In this document: piece by piece, positions 53,222-60,745 of the stretch
Layout of the letters: every line of letters begins with the position of its first letter
How positions within the stretch are numbered: the first letter of the stretch is position 1
Source: Shewanella atlantica
GTDB lineage: Bacteria > Pseudomonadota > Gammaproteobacteria > Enterobacterales > Shewanellaceae
Reading direction: 5' to 3'
Assembly (NCBI RefSeq): GCF_003966265.1
Contig: NZ_RXNV01000014.1
Location: 34,021-98,020, forward strand
Length of the DNA stretch: 64,000 bases
Made by a program: the position numbers and the translations under genes
Notes under the pieces: generated by a model
Databases searched by the model: none
What the model saw: only the letters and a program-made list of their open reading frames with translations
Told to the model about the DNA's origin: nothing

Positions 53222-54598
53222 TTGAAGCAGCCCACCCAAATTAGTTGGGATCAGTCAATGATCGAAAAATACAATTACAGCGGTCCCCGTTATACCTCTT
53301 ATCCTACTGCGCTGGAATTTGACGACTCTTTTACCGAAGAGAAATTGCTGACTTCAATTGAAAACAGTAAGAGTGACAAGCTTTCACTTTACGTCCACAT
53401 CCCGTTCTGTGCCAAACTCTGTTATTACTGCGGCTGTAACAAGGTGATCACTCGCCATCAGCACAAAGCAGATCAGTACATTGAATACCTTGCAGCTGAG
53501 ATAGTAAAACGCGCACCACTATTTAAAAATTATTTAGTCACCCAGATACATTGGGGTGGCGGAACACCGACCTTCCTGAGTCCCGATCAGATCTTAAGAC
53601 TATCGGCCTTAATCAAGTCCAGCTTCAATGTGGCAGATGAAGGTGAATACTCGATCGAAGTTGACCCACGCGAAATTGAGCTATCTATGCTAGATACGCT
53701 TAAAGAAGCGGGCTTCAACCGTATCTCAATCGGTGTGCAAGATTTCAATAAGAAAGTCCAAGTTGCTGTGAATCGCGAGCAAGACGAGCAGTTCATCTTC
53801 GACTTAATGGCTAAGGCAAAAGAACTCGGTTTTGTCTCTACCAACATAGATCTTATCTACGGCTTGCCACACCAGACTCCTGAAACGTTTGCAGAAACGA
53901 TGCAACGCGTTCTGGATCTGAACCCGGATCGTTTGTCTGTTTTCAACTATGCTCACCTGCCTGCACGTTTTGCTGCGCAGCGTAAGATTAAAGATGAAGA
54001 TTTAGCAAGCCCTCAGCAGAAGCTTGATATGTTACATCAAACCATCGAAACATTGACTGGCGCAGGCTATCAATATATCGGTATGGATCATTTTGCTAAG
54101 CCGGATGATGAGTTATCAATTCTTCAAAATGAAGGTCGTCTACACAGAAACTTCCAAGGCTACACTACCCAGGAAGAGTGTGATCTATTAGGTCTGGGTG
54201 TATCCTCAATCAGCCAAATCGGTGATTGTTATGCACAAAACCAAAAAGATATCCGCCCTTACTATGAGTCTGTAGATAAATCGGGTCATGCGCTTTGGAA
54301 GGGCTGTAGCTTAAACCGTGACGATGAGATCCGCCGTGTGGTTATCAAGCAGTTGATCTGTCATTTCGACCTGGATATGGCACAAATCGATGAGAAGCTC
54401 GGAATCAACTTCGAAGAGTACTTCTCAGAAGATCTGAAACTGCTGCAAACATTTATCGATGATAAGCTGGTCAACATTACAGACAGAAAGATCACCATCA
54501 GTCCAACTGGTCGCTTGCTTATCCGTAATATCTGTATCTGTTTCGATGTTTATTACCGCGAAAAAGCGCGTCAACAGCAGTTCTCAAGAGTGATCTAA
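53222..54598 (+). CDS. hemN: Oxygen-independent coproporphyrinogen III oxidase HemN
   Basis: 458-residue radical-SAM enzyme for anaerobic haem synthesis. The cluster motif is PFCAKLCYYCGCNK (CxxxCxxC plus C), followed by WGGGTPTFL and DPREI. The start is a TTG at 53222, with GGAGG 7 nt before it (GGAGGACACGCCTTG); the longer frame from 53192 reads through this site and is rejected. An imperfect TTATTGAGCAAATAA dyad (53159-53173) upstream could be an FNR-type site but is poor. Confidence 0.94.
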   Translation: MKQPTQISWDQSMIEKYNYSGPRYTSYPTALEFDDSFTEEKLLTSIENSKSDKLSLYVHIPFCAKLCYYCGCNKVITRHQHKADQYIEYLAAEIVKRAPLFKNYLVTQIHWGGGTPTFLSPDQILRLSALIKSSFNVADEGEYSIEVDPREIELSMLDTLKEAGFNRISIGVQDFNKKVQVAVNREQDEQFIFDLMAKAKELGFVSTNIDLIYGLPHQTPETFAETMQRVLDLNPDRLSVFNYAHLPARFAAQRKIKDEDLASPQQKLDMLHQTIETLTGAGYQYIGMDHFAKPDDELSILQNEGRLHRNFQGYTTQEECDLLGLGVSSISQIGDCYAQNQKDIRPYYESVDKSGHALWKGCSLNRDDEIRRVVIKQLICHFDLDMAQIDEKLGINFEEYFSEDLKLLQTFIDDKLVNITDRKITISPTGRLLIRNICICFDVYYREKARQQQFSRVI

Positions 54599-54630
54599 TT
54601 TTAAATAACGCTATTTAAAATATTCATATA

Positions 54631-54655
54631 AAGCCGACTCTCCGTCGGCTTTTTT
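54631..54655 (+). terminator. hemN terminator
   Basis: AAGCCGAC-TCTCC-GTCGGCTT followed by T-run, 33 bp past the stop. Confidence 0.9.
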
Positions 54656-54700
54656 GTGCCTGAAAATAGAGGACTCTTTCGAATGACTCCCGATGAGAGT

Positions 54701-54965
54701 ATACCAATCAGTATAAAGATGTGATCGCTCAGCGAGAGTTTAGCGCTTCTGAGGCAAGGCAGCGAGTGAAGAGCATAGTTATTCTACGTTTAAGCTCGTT
54801 AACGCAGCATAAGAAGCGCTAAAACTCGCCTTTCAGGAGTGTTTTTGGCTTCCTACTTCATCAAAGAATAGCTTCACAAGGGATCACCATTGCACCATCT
54901 ATTCGCCTTGAATTAGTTTGCGAAAAATAACTCTGAGTAGATCACTTTCTTATACTGATTGGTAT
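54701..54965. mobile_element. 265-bp MITE-like element with 26-bp terminal inverted repeats
   Basis: ATACCAATCAGTATAAAGAT at the left end (54701) matches the complement of the right end ...TTATACTGATTGGTAT (54940-54965) over 26 bp with about three mismatches. Inside is a second inverted repeat, GCGAGAGTTTAGCGCTTCT (about 54734-54752) with AGAAGCGCTAAAACTCGC (about 54812-54829). No ORF. The ACCAATCAGTATAA end is one I associate with non-autonomous repeats in Shewanella and Vibrio. It fills most of the 440-bp hemN-DUF885 gap. Confidence 0.75.
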
Positions 54966-55039
54966 TACATACAAAAAATAAAAATAGTGCTAAATTCATC
55001 CAGCCTGATCAACATAATAAATATAAGGGATAAACTCCA

Positions 55040-56839
55040 ATGTACAAAGTTCTGGTACCCGGCCTGCTTGCCATCAGCTTAAGTGCCTGCCAAATCAACA
55101 CAGTGAACACCGACCAGCCGCAGGCTCAAGATATCCCCGCCGAGACTCAAGCCAGCCATAGGCTACAGGAGTTAATTGAACAGGCATGGCTCATCACCTT
55201 AGATGCCAGCCCGGATTTCGCCTACTCTCAAGGCGATGTAGATAAGGCGGGACAACTCGCCGACCTATCGCCTCAGTCCTTAGCGAGCCTCAACAAAAGA
55301 CGGCAAGCGACACTCGAGTCGCTAAAGTCACTGGATAGAAATCCACTGACAAAAGAGCAGAAAATTAACACTCAGATTTTGCAAGATCAGCTGCAAAACA
55401 ACGTCGACCTCTATCGCTATAAAGATCACTATCTTCCCATCTCTTCCGAGAGTGGTTTTCATGCCTATATAGCCTCGATATCTAAAGCTCGCTTTGCTAC
55501 CGAGCAGGATTATAGGAACTACATAGCCAAACTAAGAGCGCTGCCAATCTACTTCGCGCAGCAGACCTATTGGTTACAGCAGGGGGTCGATAGCGGGATC
55601 ACGCCACCTAAGGTAACGCTCAAGGGGTTTGAAGAGAGCATCAGTGCCTTTATCGTACCGATCGAACAGAGTGGCTACTTTAAACCTTTCACTCAGTTCC
55701 CGAAGCATTTCAATGAAGCACAGAAAACGGCGTTAACCCAAGAGGGCCGTAAGCTGGTTCAAAATACTGTGCTCCCCCTGTACCGGCAGTTCTATGACTT
55801 TATGACCCTGAACTATATTCCCGGAGCCCGCACCAGTATCGCAACAGCCAGCCTTCCTGATGGTGAAGCCTTCTATGAAAATAGGGTCAGGTACTACACC
55901 ACCCTGAATATGAGCTCAGAGCAGGTCCACCAGCTGGGATTAAAAGAGGTCAAACGCATCCGGGCAGAAATGGAAACAATTATCGACGAGGTAGGCTTTG
56001 AAGGCTCTTTTGCAGAGTTCCTCCATTTCCTCAGAACCGATCCTCAGTTTTACCCGACGACTGCCGAGCAGCTATTAAAAGAGGCCGCTTATATCGCTAA
56101 GAAAGCCGATGCTATGCTGCCTAAATACTTTGGCAAGCTGCCCCGCACTCCCTATGGCATTCAGGAAGTACCGGCCGAGATAGCACCTAAATACACCACA
56201 GGACGTTACTCCGGCTCTAACAGAGATGATGAACCCGGATATTACTGGGTCAACACCTATGCGCTGGATAAGCGCCCGCTGTACGAGATGGAAGCCCTCA
56301 CCCTTCATGAAGCGGTGCCGGGACATCATCTGCAGATATCTCTCAACACCGAACTCACCTCGCTACCTAACTTTCGCCGCTATAGCTACATATCGGCATT
56401 TGGCGAAGGCTGGGGACTCTACTCCGAGTATCTTGGTTTAGAAGCGGGCTTCTACCAGGATCCCTACAGTAATTTTGGTCGATTAACCTATGAGATGTGG
56501 CGAGCTGCGAGATTAGTTGTCGATACAGGCATGCACGCCAAGGGGTGGAGTCGCGAGCAGGCTCTGGACTTCATGGCCAGCAATACAGCTCTGTCTATGC
56601 ATAATGTCACCACAGAGATAGACAGATATATCTCCTGGCCGGGACAGGCGCTGTCATACAAGATCGGTGAGCTCACCATAAAGCGCCTGCGAGCCAAAGC
56701 GGAGAATGCACTGGGAGAAGAGTTTGATATCAGGGCCTTCCACGATGCGATTCTGGAAAATGGTTCGGTACCTATGCAGGTGCTGGAGCAGCAGATAGAT
56801 GACTTTATCTCGACTCAGAAATCGGCCAAGAGCAGCTAA
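55040..56839 (+). CDS. DUF885-family putative metallopeptidase lipoprotein
   Basis: 599 residues. Signal with lipobox LSAC (Cys18), so membrane-anchored. The DUF885 domain has a zinc-type HExxH-like site HEAVPGHH (His423), with AFGEGWGLYSEYLG downstream giving a third ligand. Residues 395-560 also carry the RRYSYISAFGEGW block. Similar proteins occur widely as secreted carboxypeptidase-like enzymes of unknown substrate. Strong hairpin downstream. Confidence 0.85.
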   Translation: MYKVLVPGLLAISLSACQINTVNTDQPQAQDIPAETQASHRLQELIEQAWLITLDASPDFAYSQGDVDKAGQLADLSPQSLASLNKRRQATLESLKSLDRNPLTKEQKINTQILQDQLQNNVDLYRYKDHYLPISSESGFHAYIASISKARFATEQDYRNYIAKLRALPIYFAQQTYWLQQGVDSGITPPKVTLKGFEESISAFIVPIEQSGYFKPFTQFPKHFNEAQKTALTQEGRKLVQNTVLPLYRQFYDFMTLNYIPGARTSIATASLPDGEAFYENRVRYYTTLNMSSEQVHQLGLKEVKRIRAEMETIIDEVGFEGSFAEFLHFLRTDPQFYPTTAEQLLKEAAYIAKKADAMLPKYFGKLPRTPYGIQEVPAEIAPKYTTGRYSGSNRDDEPGYYWVNTYALDKRPLYEMEALTLHEAVPGHHLQISLNTELTSLPNFRRYSYISAFGEGWGLYSEYLGLEAGFYQDPYSNFGRLTYEMWRAARLVVDTGMHAKGWSREQALDFMASNTALSMHNVTTEIDRYISWPGQALSYKIGELTIKRLRAKAENALGEEFDIRAFHDAILENGSVPMQVLEQQIDDFISTQKSAKSS

Positions 56840-56854
56840 CCGCTCCAGGAACCA

Positions 56855-56897
56855 GCCGCGAGCGACGGGATAAGGCTCTCCTGCCGTCACTCGCGGC
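56855..56897 (+). terminator. Hairpin after the DUF885 gene
   Basis: GCCGCGAG-C-GACGG pairs with CCGTC-A-CTCGCGGC (13 pairs, one mismatch), 16 bp past the stop, then CAATTTGTTG; a weak T-run. Confidence 0.6.
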
Positions 56898-56952
56898 CAA
56901 TTTGTTGTCTGTGCTACACTGCACCTTAAGATAAATAATCTCAGTAAATATC

Positions 56953-57945
56953 ATGCCGATAGCACTCGAACCACAAGCAAACACGCCAAAAGATAACGCC
57001 GATATAACCCTCTCCTCCGAGCAAAATCTTGACTCAGCAGAGCAACAGGCAATGTGGTCACAGTTGACTGAATCGGTCATCAAAATTGATGAAACCAACC
57101 TGGCATACTGCTTTATCGAGCACCCAAAAAGCCAGAAAGCCATAGTCATCAGCAGCGGTCGGATCGAGTCATACATAAAATATAGTGAACTGATTTTCGA
57201 TCTATATCATCAGGGCTATAGCATCTACGCCATAGATCATCGCGGGCAAGGTCTGTCGAGCAGAACCACAAATAATCCCCAACTGGGACACATAGACAGA
57301 TTTGATACCTACATAGAAGACTTTGATCACTTTATAGAAATCGTCGTTAAGCCCAAAGCGTATCAGGACCTATTCCTGGTTGGCCACTCTATGGGCGGCA
57401 CCATTGGTACCCTATACATGGAGAAGCACCCCGATACCTTCAGGGCGGCAGCCTTTTCGGCCCCCATGTATGGCATCAAGCTGCCTGTAAGCCGCCGCTT
57501 TATCCGTTGGTTAGCTCAGTTGCTCGACACAACAGACTCAGCCAAAGGGCCTAACTATGTGTTAGGAGGAGGTGACTATGAACCCGTTGAGTTTGCCAAA
57601 AATGACCTGACTCAGAGCCAACTTCGCTATGAAAATTACAAGAAATTGTATCTGCAACACCCACAAGTGCAGGTGGGATCACCGACCAACCGCTGGTTAC
57701 ATGAGTCTATCGATGCGGCAGAGCGCGCAATATCAGCGGCAAAACATAGTCGGGTGCCCATCTTGATACTTCAGGCTGACGAGGACACGGTTGTCGATAA
57801 CTTCGCTCAATATCATGCCGTTGGTGGGCTCTGTCAGCTGCTCAATATTCCCAAAGCCCGTCATGAGGTCTTTATGGAAAAAGATGAAGCCCGCAACTTT
57901 GCCGTCGATGCGCTACTGAATTTTCTGGCTTCTCACCACTCATAA
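56953..57945 (+). CDS. pldB: Alpha/beta hydrolase, lysophospholipase PldB-like
   Basis: 330 residues. The nucleophile elbow is VGHSMGGT (Ser about residue 147), preceded by IYAIDHRGQGLSSR, both typical of the monoacylglycerol lipase/PldB family. Catalytic Asp is likely in LQADEDTVV and His in KARHEVFME. Cytoplasmic or inner-membrane associated. No signal peptide. Confidence 0.86.
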   Translation: MPIALEPQANTPKDNADITLSSEQNLDSAEQQAMWSQLTESVIKIDETNLAYCFIEHPKSQKAIVISSGRIESYIKYSELIFDLYHQGYSIYAIDHRGQGLSSRTTNNPQLGHIDRFDTYIEDFDHFIEIVVKPKAYQDLFLVGHSMGGTIGTLYMEKHPDTFRAAAFSAPMYGIKLPVSRRFIRWLAQLLDTTDSAKGPNYVLGGGDYEPVEFAKNDLTQSQLRYENYKKLYLQHPQVQVGSPTNRWLHESIDAAERAISAAKHSRVPILILQADEDTVVDNFAQYHAVGGLCQLLNIPKARHEVFMEKDEARNFAVDALLNFLASHHS

Positions 57946-58005
57946 TCGGACATGATTAAAGGGAGCCACGCTCCCTCTATCCAGCTTCAACCAACAATCA
58001 AATGA

Positions 58006-58665
58006 CTAGCCCAGCTGCCCGGCGACCATCAACTCACGGGTCTCAGGAATTTCATTGTATGAGAGCACATGTAACCCTCTGGCAAAAGCCAATGCGTATC
58101 GGGCAAGAATAGGTCTGAGTTGCGGCGACACCAGCAACATAGGGCTATGGCCCTGCTCCTTGGCCTCCGCTAAGATCTGCGGCATCTTTTGCTGCAGCTG
58201 TGCCAGTAACTGTGGCTCTACCGGAAAACTATCCAACGCTACTTTGCCCTGCTGCTGAGACTGATTGAGCGCGGTCATCAGTGTTTGCTCCAGCTCAGGA
58301 GCCAAGGTCAATACATTTATCTGCGAAGCCGGGCCCGCGATGGAGTGAAGAATACTGTTACGGAGAGCACAACGTACATCCGCGGCCAACAAGACAGGAT
58401 CTTTACTGTTTTCACTGCAATCTAGCAGGGTCGTTGCTATGGTGCGAATGTCCTTCAATGACACCTGCTCTTTCAACAATAGTCGGTACACCTTAAGCTG
58501 CTGGATCGGGGTTAACGCCGTGCTTAAGGATTCCGCCAATTTAGGTGACTGTTTTGCGAGGCGATCGCTTAAAACTATGGCATTATCGACAACCGAATAC
58601 CCCAGATTTAAAGCGGCGGTCATGGGGATCATCATAACTATGTCCAACATTGATGGACCTATCAC
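58006..58665 (-). pseudogene. 5'-truncated lateral-type flagellar export gene flhA
   Basis: Encodes only the last ~200 residues of FlhA (normally about 690): VVDNAIVLSDRLAKQ, LKVYRLLLKEQVSLKDIRTIATTLLDC, AADVRCALRNSI and the C-terminal LLVSPQLRPILARYALAF...LHVLSYNEIPETRELMVAGQLG. All eight membrane helices are missing. Recognisable homology ends near 58605; the 20 N-terminal codons of the open frame are not FlhA. It abuts a truncated motA reading the other way (see findings). Probably not functional. Confidence 0.82.
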
Positions 58666-58936
58666 TATGATTGGGGTGAAGGTAGCTGCAGCGTTGGTAG
58701 GAACATTTATCGGAATTTTTGCCTGTTACTGCCTATTTGAACCAACATCAAAGGCCCTTGAACATTTAGTCGAACGCAAGTCGGCCCAGCTTCGCTGTGT
58801 TGCCGCCATGCTGACCGCATTTGCCAAAGGCAAGCCTCCCATGATCGCCATCGACGCGGGTCGTAAGCAGATCCAAAGCGAAAACCGTCCCACATTTATC
58901 GAGCTTGAACGTTGGATGGTGGATCAGAAGAGCTAA
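58613..58936 (+). pseudogene. 5'-truncated stator gene motA (lafT-like)
   Basis: About 107 residues, the C-terminal third of a MotA/LafT-type stator protein: KAAVMGIIITMSNIDGP, VKVAAALVGTFIGIFACYC (third/fourth membrane helices) and the cytoplasmic tail PPMIAIDAGRKQIQSENRPTFIELE. The first two helices and the large cytoplasmic loop are missing. Homology begins within about 8 bp of where the flhA fragment ends. The stop overlaps the motB start (TAATG). Confidence 0.82.
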
Positions 58937-59946
58937 TGGCAATTAAGAATGAACCTTTAATCATTAAGAGACGAAAACGTCAGAAGCGCTCCGCGACACA
59001 TGGTGGCGCGTGGAAGGTGGCGTTCGCAGACTTTACCCTGGCGATGATGGCTCTGTTTATGGTTTTGTGGATCTTGCAGATTGCCGATCAGCAAGAACGA
59101 ACCATGATAGTGCAATATCTCAATGGAGACATGTTTGCCTCAGGCTCAATAAACCCCTTCGATCTGAGTCAGTCACCATCCATGATCGATCTTCAAGGTT
59201 CTATAGCGTTACAGCAAGCCATTATCCCTGCAACCGGAACCGGAGTAGAGAAAGCCGGACCGGCGATACATAACCATATACCTGTTGGCGAAGATAACGC
59301 TAAAGCAAGCAGGGGGCCCGAGCTTAACTCATTAGTCCCTGGAAAGTTTGAAACTCAGGCTCAACTTGAATTTTTAGCCAGAGAGATCGATAGCGTGACA
59401 ACTGAGGTAAATCTAGCGGCTAATGTAGAGATCAAAGTTGTTCCTCAAGGGGTAAGAATACTGATCCACGATAACGTCCATCAGTTTATGTTCACCAGAG
59501 GCAGCTCAGATATGAAGCCCTACTTTGAAGACCTGCTTATGGCGCTGGGTCCATTATTAGGAGGGGTTGAAAATAAAATAAGCATCTCAGGTCATACAGA
59601 CTCAACCCCCTATGCCGGAAAGACATTTACCAATTGGGAGCTGTCGAGTAAGCGAGCGCTACTAGCCAGACGTGTATTAGAATATGCTGGAGTAAAGCGG
59701 CATCAGATCATTCAAGTGACTGGTATGGCAGATCAATCTCCATATATCCCCAATGATCCGGCAGCGGCAGCAAATAGACGAATCGAGATGTTGGTACTAA
59801 CGACATCTGCAGAGCAACAGATCAGAGAGATGACTGGATTACCAAAAAATGAAAAACCATCATCTCCAATACTGAAACATGCTCAACAAACAGCCGAAGC
59901 AAATCAACCCAGAACTCGATATCCACAGCAGTGGGTAACCGAATGA
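58936..59946 (+). CDS. Flagellar stator protein MotB (lateral LafU-like)
   Basis: 336 residues and apparently intact. The N-terminal membrane helix WKVAFADFTLAMMALFMVLWIL contains the proton-binding Asp, and the periplasmic plug/linker and OmpA-like peptidoglycan-binding domain follow (ISISGHTDSTPY, NWELSSKRALLARRVL, DPAAAANRRIEM). The ATG overlaps the motA' stop as TAATG, and the MotB stop overlaps the next start as ATGA. Its MotA partner is truncated, so it would need another stator gene elsewhere. The cytoplasmic N-terminus is basic (KRRKRQKR). Confidence 0.88.
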   Translation: MAIKNEPLIIKRRKRQKRSATHGGAWKVAFADFTLAMMALFMVLWILQIADQQERTMIVQYLNGDMFASGSINPFDLSQSPSMIDLQGSIALQQAIIPATGTGVEKAGPAIHNHIPVGEDNAKASRGPELNSLVPGKFETQAQLEFLAREIDSVTTEVNLAANVEIKVVPQGVRILIHDNVHQFMFTRGSSDMKPYFEDLLMALGPLLGGVENKISISGHTDSTPYAGKTFTNWELSSKRALLARRVLEYAGVKRHQIIQVTGMADQSPYIPNDPAAAANRRIEMLVLTTSAEQQIREMTGLPKNEKPSSPILKHAQQTAEANQPRTRYPQQWVTE

Positions 59947-60359
59947 GTCAATTTGATGAGTTTATCTCCAGCGATAAATCTAAAAAGAGAGAAAAGGCCA
60001 GCCAGGAGAATCGACAACATATCAGGTTGAGCCTAAGAAAGAGTGATGATGAGAACTTAGCCTTGGCCTGCGACGGGGTCACAGTCACTCTGCTACACAA
60101 AAACTGGCTACAGAGCCACAGACTAGGCATCGCTAATATCAAAGATACCGGCTTCGGCGGCGTAGGTTTAATCACGGCCATCTCTCTGGATAAAGGCCAA
60201 GAGGTCTACATAGATATTGATGGGTATAGGATGTTAGTCAAAATCTGTCGCACACAAGCCATCAATAGCAAACTTAAATTTTTAGGTGCTCGTTGGATAT
60301 CGACCGATGAAGAAAAGATTATCTCTATGATCAATAAAATTCAGCCTGCGTTGATTTAA
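59943..60359 (+). CDS. PilZ-like protein coupled to motB
   Basis: 138 residues. RQHIR (about residue 26) matches the PilZ RxxxR motif, and IKDTGFGGVG (about residue 60) corresponds to DxSxxG with Gly for Ser, so it is a PilZ-like fold that may bind c-di-GMP weakly. It follows motB with an ATGA overlap, suggesting translational coupling and a role as brake or modulator of a flagellar stator, like YcgR. The next protein-coding gene is a c-di-GMP enzyme on the other strand. Confidence 0.6.
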   Translation: MSQFDEFISSDKSKKREKASQENRQHIRLSLRKSDDENLALACDGVTVTLLHKNWLQSHRLGIANIKDTGFGGVGLITAISLDKGQEVYIDIDGYRMLVKICRTQAINSKLKFLGARWISTDEEKIISMINKIQPALI

Positions 60360-60426
60360 ACACACCTCTCAGATCTCCTAGGTAGGGAATCCAGATAGAA
60401 AATGATTATTGTATAGGGAGGTTACA

Positions 60427-60525
60427 ATGGCGACTCCACATAGGCGCAAGGGACCCGATGGTCTTCAAAAAGCGTTTCTTTACCTGATTTTACTCGACTG
60501 GTTTATGCTCTTATATATCTACTGA
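60427..60525 (+). CDS. 32-residue membrane microprotein or N-terminal part of a split gene
   Basis: GGGAGG lies 6 nt before the ATG, a very strong ribosome site. The peptide is MATPHRRKGPDGLQKAFLYL followed by LILLDWFMLLYIY-type hydrophobic sequence: a basic start and one membrane helix. The next frame opens 2 nt after the stop in another phase. It could be a microprotein, or the first half of a ~105-residue two-to-three-helix membrane protein broken by a frameshift. Confidence 0.5.
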   Translation: MATPHRRKGPDGLQKAFLYLILLDWFMLLYIY

Positions 60526-60526
60526 A

Positions 60527-60745
60527 ATGAGACATATGACTTTCAGGCACGGTGTAATGGCTTCATTTATGCTGACGATGTTCAACCTGATTCTGATGAA
60601 TCTCTGTTTCCGTCGTGCCAGGCGTTCAGGTGACACTTACTTACTATACCCTGTCATAGCCGGGGCGCTACTCTCGTTTATATTGATGAGTTACTTTTTC
60701 TTTTTTAACCTACTGACTGAAGGGATAAATTCTTACCGGATTTAA
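60527..60745 (+). CDS. 72-residue membrane protein or C-terminal part of a split gene
   Basis: Two hydrophobic segments (HGVMASFMLTMFNLILMNLC; YPVIAGALLSFILMSYFFFF) separated by RRARRSGDTY. ATG at 60527 or 60536; no ribosome site of its own, so translation would depend on the upstream 32-codon frame. The last 41 bp overlap the end of the convergent GGDEF-EAL gene. Confidence 0.5.
   Translation: MRHMTFRHGVMASFMLTMFNLILMNLCFRRARRSGDTYLLYPVIAGALLSFILMSYFFFFNLLTEGINSYRI

Noticed and set aside
58439..58612. N-terminal extension of the motA fragment
   Set aside because: This part of the open frame is simply the antisense of the flhA fragment; MotA similarity begins only at about 58613.
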